In this document: positions 1 to 5,155 of the stretch, one piece after another
Layout of the letters: the number at the start of each line of letters is the position of its first letter
Numbering within the stretch: the first letter of the stretch is position 1
DNA from: Verrucomicrobiota bacterium
GTDB taxonomy: Bacteria > Verrucomicrobiota > Verrucomicrobiia > Opitutales > UBA953
NCBI GenBank assembly: GCA_009924535.1
Contig: RFRI01000101.1
Location: 1 to 5,789, forward strand
Length of the DNA stretch: 5,789 nt
Reading direction: 5' to 3'
Position numbers and translations under genes: made by a program
Notes under the pieces: generated by a model
The model's database searches: none
What the model was told of the DNA's origin: nothing
Seen by the model: the letters and a program-made list of their open reading frames with translations, nothing else

Positions 1-2
1 AG

Positions 3-824
3 GCCGGCGACGCCGCCGCCAAGAAGGCTTTCGACGCCGCGATGAAGGAGTGGAACGCCGAAGAAGCCGCCTTCAAGCAGGCCCACGCCGCCGAATGGGA
101 ACAGTGGTCCCCGAAGTTCGCCGACTACCAGGTCATCGTGAACAACTACAACGGCCCGGAATGGGGCACCGCGATGAAGGACTCCTTCACCGAGTTCGTC
201 ATGAACGGCGGCGGCCTCGTCAACGTCCACGCGGCCAACAACGCCTTCACGGGCTGGGATAATTTCAACGAGATGATCTGCGCCGGCTGGCGCGACGGAA
301 AGTTCGCGAGCCGCATCGCGGTCGACGACAAGACCGGCAAGGCCGTCGCGCTCGTCGACGCCGACGAGAAGATCACGACGAAGGGTTTCGGCTCCGGCCA
401 CGGCGCGAAGCATATCTTCACGCTCAAGACCCGCGACGCCGCCCACCCGATCATGCAGGGCCTCCCGGCCGAATGGCTCCACGCCACGGACGAACTCTAC
501 GGTCGCATGCGTGGCAGCGCCGACCACATGCACGTGCTCTCGAGCTCCTACTCCAAGCCGGACACGGGCGGCACCGATATGCATGAGCCGATGGTCTGGT
601 TCGCTCCGTTCGGCAAGGGCCGCGTGGTGACGACCTCGATGGGCCACATCTGGGTCGGCGACAACTCCTTCGACGCCCTGCATTGCGTGGGCTTCCAGAC
701 CATCCTCGCCCGTTCCACCGAGTGGGCCGCGACCGGCAAGGTCACCCTGCCCGTCCCGGAAGGCTTCCCGACCCTCGACAAGACGAGCGTCATCGAGCCG
801 TCCAAGGTCGTCTGGAAGAAGTAA
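3..824 (+). CDS. ThuA-domain protein, 5'-truncated by the window edge
   Basis: The reading frame is open from the left edge (first full codon at nt 3) to TAA at 822-824, giving 273 in-window codons; the true start lies upstream. The ATG at nt 42 lies in a charged helix and is unlikely to be the start. ThuA-like (PF06283) features are a strand ending in NNYNG (near nt 144-158), GGGLVNVHAANNAF (207-248), AHPIMQGLP (441-467), DELY (489-500), EPMVWFAPFGKGR (585-623) and the final SMGH (636-647). ThuA folds resemble class I glutamine amidotransferases and are linked to disaccharide and keto-sugar use; the exact reaction here is unknown. An export signal, common in such proteins, would lie in the missing N-terminus. 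An Ala/Lys/Glu-rich helical segment (nt 3-110) sits just before the first recognisable strand and looks like an insertion. The gene converges on gluconokinase and ends at its own terminator. Family call is confident; substrate is not. Confidence 0.88.
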   Translation, partial: AGDAAAKKAFDAAMKEWNAEEAAFKQAHAAEWEQWSPKFADYQVIVNNYNGPEWGTAMKDSFTEFVMNGGGLVNVHAANNAFTGWDNFNEMICAGWRDGKFASRIAVDDKTGKAVALVDADEKITTKGFGSGHGAKHIFTLKTRDAAHPIMQGLPAEWLHATDELYGRMRGSADHMHVLSSSYSKPDTGGTDMHEPMVWFAPFGKGRVVTTSMGHIWVGDNSFDALHCVGFQTILARSTEWAATGKVTLPVPEGFPTLDKTSVIEPSKVVWKK

Positions 825-846
825 GTTTCCGGCTCACCTGACCGAC

Positions 847-879
847 GAAGGCCCGCCATCGCGCGGGCCTTCTGCTTTT
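847..879 (+). terminator. Intrinsic terminator after the ThuA gene
   Basis: A perfect 10-bp GC-rich stem (847-856 pairing with 863-872) closes a 6-nt loop and is followed by TGCTTTT. It begins 22 nt after the ThuA stop codon. The T-run touches the stop codon of the convergent gluconokinase gene. Read on the minus strand, the same stem lies 7 nt beyond the gluconokinase stop but lacks a T-run, so it may serve both genes though it is best suited to the plus strand. Confidence 0.8.
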
Positions 880-1391
880 CAGGCGAAGCGACGCATGGCC
901 ACGCCGACGGTCGCGCAGATCTGCTCGGGCGACAGGCTGATGCTGACGTGCAGGCATTGCTCCGTCGCAAGGTTCGGCCGCTCCAGCGTGGCGAGCTGAC
1001 TGCCGAGCAGGCCGGGCGGCATGAAGTGCCCCTTGCGCGCATCGAGGCGTGCCTGCAGGAGTTCCTGACTGCCGTCCAGGAAGATGAAGAAGAGTTCCGG
1101 ATCCCCTTCGCGCAGGCGGTCACGGTAGGCCTTCTTCAAGGCGGAACAGGTCACGACCATCGCTTCGCCCCGTGCCTTGCCTTCGGCGAGACGCGCGGCC
1201 ATCGCGGCCAGCCAGCCGGCGCGATCGTCATCCGTCAGGGGCATGCCGGCGCTCATCTTCGCGATGTTCGCCGGCGGATGGAAACCGTCGGCCTCGATCA
1301 GCGTCGCGCCGGTGCGCTGGGCATACATCTCCGCCACGGTGCTCTTACCGCAGCCGGAGACGCCCATGAAGACGAGGTTCGGATGCGCCAT
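879..1391 (-). CDS. gntK: Gluconokinase (D-gluconate kinase)
   Basis: This 170-residue protein is the usual length for the GntK family of P-loop kinases, which make 6-phosphogluconate from gluconate and ATP in the cytoplasm, feeding the pentose phosphate or Entner-Doudoroff pathway. Visible motifs: Walker A GVSGCGKST (residues 10-18), the family signature EADGFHPPANIAKM (33-46), MPLTDDDRAGWL (50-61), TCSALKKAYRDRLR (81-94) and the RKGHFMPPGLLGSQLATLE block (119-137) covering the lid and C-terminal helix. The start is ATG at 1391-1389, only 6 nt after the stop of the oxidoreductase gene, so the two are almost certainly co-transcribed and perhaps translationally coupled; no good Shine-Dalgarno is seen. 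It is the last gene of the minus-strand unit. A related sugar acid could be the real substrate, but the family assignment is firm. Confidence 0.93.
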   Translation of the reverse strand: MAHPNLVFMGVSGCGKSTVAEMYAQRTGATLIEADGFHPPANIAKMSAGMPLTDDDRAGWLAAMAARLAEGKARGEAMVVTCSALKKAYRDRLREGDPELFFIFLDGSQELLQARLDARKGHFMPPGLLGSQLATLERPNLATEQCLHVSISLSPEQICATVGVAMRRFA

Positions 1392-1397
1392 CGCCGC

Positions 1398-2477
1398 TCA
1401 GAGATTGATGGTCCGGCCTTCGCGGAACGACTGGTCGGCCGCGGCGACGATGCGCATCGAGTTCACGGCGTCATCCATGTGCGCGGTGAGATCGAGGTCC
1501 TCGCGGATCGCCTTCTCGAAATAGGCCTGCTCGCGCTCGCAGAGCCCGTCATGCCCGGGATCGGCATCCGTCGGCACAATCTCATCGGGCTTGGTGAACT
1601 TACCGTCGGCGCCAAGCTGAGATGAATGGACCTTGAGAGCCTGGGCGGCGGAGTGTGAATCGACGTCGGCGGAATTACCCGCCTGCGAAGCCTTGCCAGC
1701 GACGATGGAGACGCAGCCCTTGGGCCCGATCACGTCCTTCACGAAGAAGGCTTCCTCGGACATCATCGGACCCCAGCCGGCCTCATACCAGCCCACGGAG
1801 CCGTCGGCGAAGGTGACCTGTAGTTGGCCGTAGTTGACCATGCCCGCGGGGAGTTCGTCGGACAGACGCGCGCCGATGCCGGAGACGCGCACGGGGCGGC
1901 TGCCGGTCATCAGGCACATCACGTCGACATAATGGACGCCGCAGTCGACGATCGGGCTGCACGTCTGCATCAGGGACTTATGGGTCTTCCACATGTCGCC
2001 GTAACTCTGCTGATTAAGGTTCATGCGCATGACGAGCGGCTTGCCAAGCGTCTGCACAGTCTGGATGAACTGCGTCCAGGCCGGGTGATGACGGAGGATA
2101 TAACCGATGACGACCTTGCGCTTCGCCTGCTTGGCCTGGGCGACGATCTGCTCCGCTTCGGCGACCGTGACGGCGAGCGGCTTCTCGACGAAGACGTGGC
2201 AACCAGCCGCGAGCGCGGCGACGGCATATTCGGCATGCGTGTCAGGGTAGCTGGAGATCGACACCGCATCAGGCTTGGTGGCCTTGAGCGCGGCATGGAA
2301 GTCGCCGTACTCCGCGTAGCCACCGCCAAGTTCGGCGTTGAGCTTGGCCCGGGAATCGGCGGAGCGGGTCACAAGGCCGACGATCTGAAAGCCAGGCAGC
2401 TTGTGATAGGCGAGGGCGTGCGAACGTCCCATATGGCCGGCACCGACGCAAAGGACTCGGATAGGGGTCTGGCTCAT
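1398..2477 (-). CDS. Gfo/Idh/MocA family NAD(P)-dependent oxidoreductase
   Basis: The 359-residue protein (from the chosen start) has the family's two domains. The N-terminal Rossmann fold begins IRVLCVGAGHMGRSH (residues 6-20, GxGxxG-type dinucleotide loop) and ends with the EKPLAV motif (98-103), whose lysine is the usual catalytic residue. The C-terminal domain carries DCGVHYVD (178-185), matching the family's DxGxHxxD catalytic motif. Members oxidise or reduce hydroxyls of sugars, inositols and amino-sugars; the substrate cannot be read from sequence. An in-frame ATG at 2498 would add seven residues (MKGDARR); I prefer the ATG at 2477 because the Rossmann strand then starts at its normal distance from the N-terminus, but neither start has a well-spaced Shine-Dalgarno. 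No signal peptide, so cytoplasmic. It follows the sulfatase gene by about 50-70 nt and precedes gluconokinase by 6 nt, suggesting a role in sugar or sugar-acid catabolism. Confidence 0.93.
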   Translation of the reverse strand: MSQTPIRVLCVGAGHMGRSHALAYHKLPGFQIVGLVTRSADSRAKLNAELGGGYAEYGDFHAALKATKPDAVSISSYPDTHAEYAVAALAAGCHVFVEKPLAVTVAEAEQIVAQAKQAKRKVVIGYILRHHPAWTQFIQTVQTLGKPLVMRMNLNQQSYGDMWKTHKSLMQTCSPIVDCGVHYVDVMCLMTGSRPVRVSGIGARLSDELPAGMVNYGQLQVTFADGSVGWYEAGWGPMMSEEAFFVKDVIGPKGCVSIVAGKASQAGNSADVDSHSAAQALKVHSSQLGADGKFTKPDEIVPTDADPGHDGLCEREQAYFEKAIREDLDLTAHMDDAVNSMRIVAAADQSFREGRTINL

Positions 2478-2537
2478 GCGCCGAGCATCACCCTTCATCC
2501 TTCCGCTTCAAGTCGGGAGAAGGCGCCGACCCGAAAT

Positions 2538-2551
2538 TAATCGACCGATTA
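2538..2551. repeat. Short near-palindrome at the sulfatase stop codon
   Basis: TAATCG and CGATTA form 6-bp inverted arms separated by AC. The right arm includes the sulfatase stop codon. The loop is too short for a full RNA hairpin with these arms, though a 5-bp stem with a 4-nt loop is possible. It is A/T-rich within GC-rich surroundings. It could be a protein-binding site or chance. Confidence 0.3.
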
Positions 2552-4126
2552 CTTCGGTAACGGCTGGCCGACGCCCTTGGCGCGTTGCGCTTCCAGCAAG
2601 GCTTTGAGGCGCGCGACGATCTCCGGATGCTCCTTGGCGACGTTGCTGCGTTCGCCGGGGTCTTCCTGGAGGTCGAAGAGGCGCGGGCCGGACTGGTCGC
2701 GGCTGTCGTTCGTCTGCTCGGATTCGGACCCGAGCAAGGCGATGACCGGACCCTGGGCTTTCTTGCCTTTGCCGGGAGCGCCGACGCCGGAGATGAACTT
2801 CCAGCGCGCGTCGCGGATCGAAAGCTGATTGCCCTGCGTGCTGGAGATCAGCGTCTCGCGGCCGGCTCCGCCCGTGAGGGCCGCGGACGTGTCGACGGAA
2901 TCCAGTTTCAGGAAATCGGCGGGGTCGCCGCCGGCGACGGTGGTGAAGACGGCGGGCAGATCGACCTGCGACATCAGCGCGTCGGAAACCTTGCCGACAG
3001 GCGTGCGGCCGGGCCAGCGGGCGATGAAGCCGACGCGGGTGCCGCCTTCCAGGATGCTATACTTCCCGCCGCGGAACGGGCCGGCCGGCGTGTGGCCGGC
3101 CTGCTGGTTCAATTCGACGGCCTTGTCCTTATAACCGTCGTCGAGGACCGGGCCGTTGTCGGAGGAATAGATGACGAGGGTGTTCTCGGCGAGGCCGTGC
3201 TTATCGAGCTCGGCGAGGATGCGGCCGGCCTGATCGTCGAACGCCACCACGGCGTCGCCGCGCGGACCGAGCGGCGTCTTGCCGGCGTAACGCGGGTTAT
3301 GGACGCGCGGGACATGGTTCTCATGCGAGGCGTAGTAGAGGAAGAAAGGTTTGTCCTTGTTGCGCGCGATGAAGCCGCAGGCCTTGTCGGCGAAGGTGTC
3401 GCCCATCGTCTCGTCGTTCCAGATCGCCGACTTGCCGCCCTTCATCCAGCCAAGGCGGCCGACGCCGTTGACGAGCGCCATGTTATGGCCGTGGGACCAA
3501 TCCATCTTCAGCTTCGCGCGTTCGGCGTCGGTGGTCAGGTCAGGATCTCCCGGGAAAGGCTGCTTGTAACTGATCTCGATAGGGTCCTTGGGGTCGAGGC
3601 CGACGACGGAGCCGTCCTCGACGAAGACCGTCGGCACGCGGTCGCCGGTGGCGGCCATGATGAACGAATAGGTGAAGCCGATCTGGTTGGGCGAGGGGTC
3701 GATCTTCTGGTTCCAGTTCACGTCACCCGAACCCAGCCCGAGGTGCCACTTGCCGACGACGCCGGTGGCGTAACCGAGCTTGGCGAGGCTGGCGGCCATC
3801 GTCGGCCGGCCGGGCTTGATGATGAGGCGGGCGTCTCCGGCGAGGACGCCGGTACCCTGTCGACGCCAGGCATATTCACCGGTGAGCAGCGAGTAGCGCG
3901 AGGGCGTGCAGGTGGCGGACGTGCAGTAGCCGGCGGTGAAGCGCGTGCCCTGCGAGGCCAGCCTGTCGAGGTTCGGGGTCGGGATGACCTTCGCGCCGTA
4001 GCAGCCCAGATCGCCCCAGCCGATGTCATCCGAATAGAGCAGGACGATGTTGGGCGGGCGCTTGTCCGCCGCGAAGACGGAGAGCACGCAAGACAAGGCA
4101 ACCAGGGGCAGGAGGCGCATGGCCAT
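2549..4126 (-). CDS. Secreted sulfatase (arylsulfatase-like, formylglycine-dependent)
   Basis: A 525-residue type I sulfatase, which hydrolyses sulfate esters outside the cytoplasm. A signal peptide is clear: R4, hydrophobic L5-F18, likely cleavage after A19. The mature part starts PPNIVLLYSDDIGWGDLGCYG with metal-binding D33/D34. Signature I is CTPSRYSLLTG (73-83); C73 is the cysteine converted to formylglycine, and R77 is present. Signature II is GYATGVVGKWHLG (118-130), supplying K126 and H128. Further expected active-site residues are H268 (in YYASHENHVP), D323/N324 (SSDNGP) and K355 (FRGGK), followed by EGGTRV. The C-terminus has the typical LFDLQEDPGERSNVA segment. The set looks complete, so the enzyme should be active if matured. 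A second ATG at 4120 (residue 3) is an equally possible start. First gene of the minus-strand unit, divergent from dapF. The sulfated substrate is unknown, and no maturation enzyme is encoded in the window. Confidence 0.96.
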   Translation of the reverse strand: MAMRLLPLVALSCVLSVFAADKRPPNIVLLYSDDIGWGDLGCYGAKVIPTPNLDRLASQGTRFTAGYCTSATCTPSRYSLLTGEYAWRRQGTGVLAGDARLIIKPGRPTMAASLAKLGYATGVVGKWHLGLGSGDVNWNQKIDPSPNQIGFTYSFIMAATGDRVPTVFVEDGSVVGLDPKDPIEISYKQPFPGDPDLTTDAERAKLKMDWSHGHNMALVNGVGRLGWMKGGKSAIWNDETMGDTFADKACGFIARNKDKPFFLYYASHENHVPRVHNPRYAGKTPLGPRGDAVVAFDDQAGRILAELDKHGLAENTLVIYSSDNGPVLDDGYKDKAVELNQQAGHTPAGPFRGGKYSILEGGTRVGFIARWPGRTPVGKVSDALMSQVDLPAVFTTVAGGDPADFLKLDSVDTSAALTGGAGRETLISSTQGNQLSIRDARWKFISGVGAPGKGKKAQGPVIALLGSESEQTNDSRDQSGPRLFDLQEDPGERSNVAKEHPEIVARLKALLEAQRAKGVGQPLPK

Positions 4127-4153
4127 CTTCTAAGCCCGTCGACCGGAGAAAGA

Positions 4154-4188
4154 AAGCAAGCAGTTGGACCGCCGCACCCCTTGCTTGC
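4154..4188. repeat. Inverted repeat in the divergent promoter region, possible operator
   Basis: GCAAGCA (4156-4162) is the exact reverse complement of TGCTTGC (4182-4188), with a 19-nt gap. The alternative register AAGCAAG (4154-4160) with CTTGCTT (4180-4186) is also exact because the arms repeat AAGC internally. Its place between two divergent genes would suit a regulator site, but 7-bp arms could arise by chance. Confidence 0.35.
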
Positions 4189-4212
4189 AAAACCCGCCCA
4201 TAACGCCCAATC

Positions 4213-4218
4213 AGAAGG
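4213..4218 (+). promoter_or_regulatory. Ribosome binding site that fixes the dapF start
   Basis: AGAAGG ends 5 nt before the ATG at 4224. This selects 4224 over the in-frame ATG at 4164, which has no comparable site and would add 20 residues unlike the start of any DapF. Confidence 0.7.
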
Positions 4219-4223
4219 CGAAC

Positions 4224-5078
4224 ATGCGTTTCGCGAAATACCACGCCCTCGGCAACGACTACCTCGTCCTTGAGCCCAAGGACTGCCCTACCCTCTTTTC
4301 GCCCGAAGCCATCCGCAAGGTATGCCACCGCCACTTCGGCCTGGGCTCCGACGGCATCCTCTACGGCCCGATCGAACGCACCGACGGCACCTTCGGCCTC
4401 CGTATCCTGAACCCTGACGGCTCCGAGGCCGAGAAGTCCGGCAACGGCATCCGCATCTTCTGCCGCCACCTTCTCGAGACCAAGCGCATCCAGGAAGGCC
4501 AGGAATTCCGCCTGCACACCATCGGCGGCATCGTCCGCTGCGAAGTCTTCGACGGCGGCAACCGCATCCGCGTCGAGATGGGCAAGGTCTCCTTCCGCGC
4601 GCCGGTCATCCCGCACATCGGCGCCGACCGCGAAGTCCTCGGCGAAGAAATCACCGTCCTCGGCAAGACCTTCAAGTATTGGGCCGCCACCGTCGGCAAC
4701 CCGCACTGCGTGATCCCGGTCGACGACCTCACGCCCGACCTCGCCAAGACCTACGGTCCGCACCTCGAAGTGCATCCGAATTTCCCGAACCGCACCAACG
4801 TCCAGTTCATGAAGGTCATCGACCGCCGGAACGTGCGGATCGAGATCTGGGAGCGCGGCGCGGGCTACACGATGGCTTCCGGTTCCTCCTCTTCGGCTTC
4901 GGCCGCCGTAGCCCGTAAAATGGGCCTAGTTGACGCGGATTTGACCGTTAATATGCCGGGAGGTCAGATTATCATTGGCATCGGTGATGATTATTCCATC
5001 GTGATGACAGGCCCGACGACCCCCGTAGGCATCTTCGAGATGCACCCAGGAGTCCCGGTCCAAGACGTCGCCGTCTAG
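4224..5078 (+). CDS. dapF: Diaminopimelate epimerase family protein with Ser/Ser in place of catalytic Cys/Cys
   Basis: The 284-residue product has DapF length and fold markers: HALGNDYLVLE (residues 7-17), FGLGSDGILYGP (38-49), LNPDGSEAEKSGNG (62-75), TVGNPHCVIPVDD (156-168), RTNVQFM (190-196) and WERGAGYTMASGSSSSASA (209-227). DapF interconverts LL- and meso-diaminopimelate, for lysine and peptidoglycan synthesis in the cytoplasm. Residues expected to hold substrate are kept: N11, N63, G73/N74, N159, H161, N192, E210, R211. However, the two catalytic cysteines of known DapF enzymes, in CGNG and ACGTG motifs, are here S72 (TCC, 4437-4439) and S219 (TCC, 4878-4880); the usual GET before the second is GYT. 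It may be a divergent epimerase or a paralogue with another reaction, so the symbol is by family only. ATG at 4224 is set by its Shine-Dalgarno. Codon use becomes more A/T-rich over about the last 165 nt. Confidence 0.85.
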   Translation: MRFAKYHALGNDYLVLEPKDCPTLFSPEAIRKVCHRHFGLGSDGILYGPIERTDGTFGLRILNPDGSEAEKSGNGIRIFCRHLLETKRIQEGQEFRLHTIGGIVRCEVFDGGNRIRVEMGKVSFRAPVIPHIGADREVLGEEITVLGKTFKYWAATVGNPHCVIPVDDLTPDLAKTYGPHLEVHPNFPNRTNVQFMKVIDRRNVRIEIWERGAGYTMASGSSSSASAAVARKMGLVDADLTVNMPGGQIIIGIGDDYSIVMTGPTTPVGIFEMHPGVPVQDVAV

Positions 5079-5113
5079 GCGAACCGTCTTCCCACTAGGT
5101 TTTCCCTCCTTTG

Positions 5114-5138
5114 GCGCGTCCTTTCGGACGTCGCTTTT
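5114..5138 (+). terminator. Probable intrinsic terminator after the dapF-like gene
   Basis: GCG plus CGTCC (5114-5121) pairs with GGACG and CGC (5126-5130, 5132-5134) around a TTTC loop, giving 8 bp with one bulged T at 5131, followed directly by TTTT. It starts 35 nt after the dapF stop and ends 17 nt before the next ATG, so it could instead be a leader hairpin of the helicase mRNA. Confidence 0.55.
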
Positions 5139-5155
5139 CACCGCACACCCTCACC

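Larger units (their letters stand above)
4127..4223. promoter_or_regulatory. Divergent intergenic region between the sulfatase and dapF-like genes
   Basis: This 97-nt gap must hold, or lie close to, the promoters of both divergent transcripts. I found no convincing sigma-70 -35/-10 pair on either strand; the closest partial boxes (TTGGAC at 4164, CATAAC at 4199) are wrongly spaced. It contains an inverted repeat (listed separately) and the dapF ribosome binding site. Confidence 0.5.

Noticed and set aside
548..1123. A 191-codon minus-strand frame crossing the ThuA end, the terminator and part of gluconokinase
   Set aside because: It runs through a strong terminator hairpin and two real genes in other frames, and its product is Ser/Arg-rich and unlike any family I know.
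948..1625. A 225-codon plus-strand frame opposite gluconokinase and the oxidoreductase
   Set aside because: No motif, Arg/Gly/His-rich composition, and both opposing frames are strong family matches.
1824..2540. A 238-codon plus-strand frame opposite the oxidoreductase
   Set aside because: It is the reverse-strand shadow of the Gfo/Idh/MocA gene; no domain features or ribosome binding site.
4082..4092. Cys13 of the sulfatase signal peptide as a lipoprotein cysteine
   Set aside because: The preceding residues (A-L-S) do not match a normal lipobox, the cysteine lies in the middle of the hydrophobic core, and a good signal peptidase I site follows at A19.
4164..4223. An N-terminal extension of the dapF-like gene from the ATG at 4164
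   Set aside because: DapF proteins begin near the MRFAKYHALGND sequence, and a well-spaced AGAAGG precedes the ATG at 4224.
2585..4273. A 562-codon open frame on the plus strand, antisense to the sulfatase and longer than it
   Set aside because: It is the mirror of a GC-rich coding frame, where stop codons are rare. Its product is Gly/Ala/Val/Asp/Arg-rich with no recognisable motif, and the minus-strand sulfatase has a signal peptide and a full active site.
4026..4775. A 249-codon minus-strand frame antisense to the dapF-like gene
   Set aside because: Low-complexity Ala/Val/Asp/Gly-rich product without motifs; overlaps both the sulfatase start and the clearly recognisable DapF frame.
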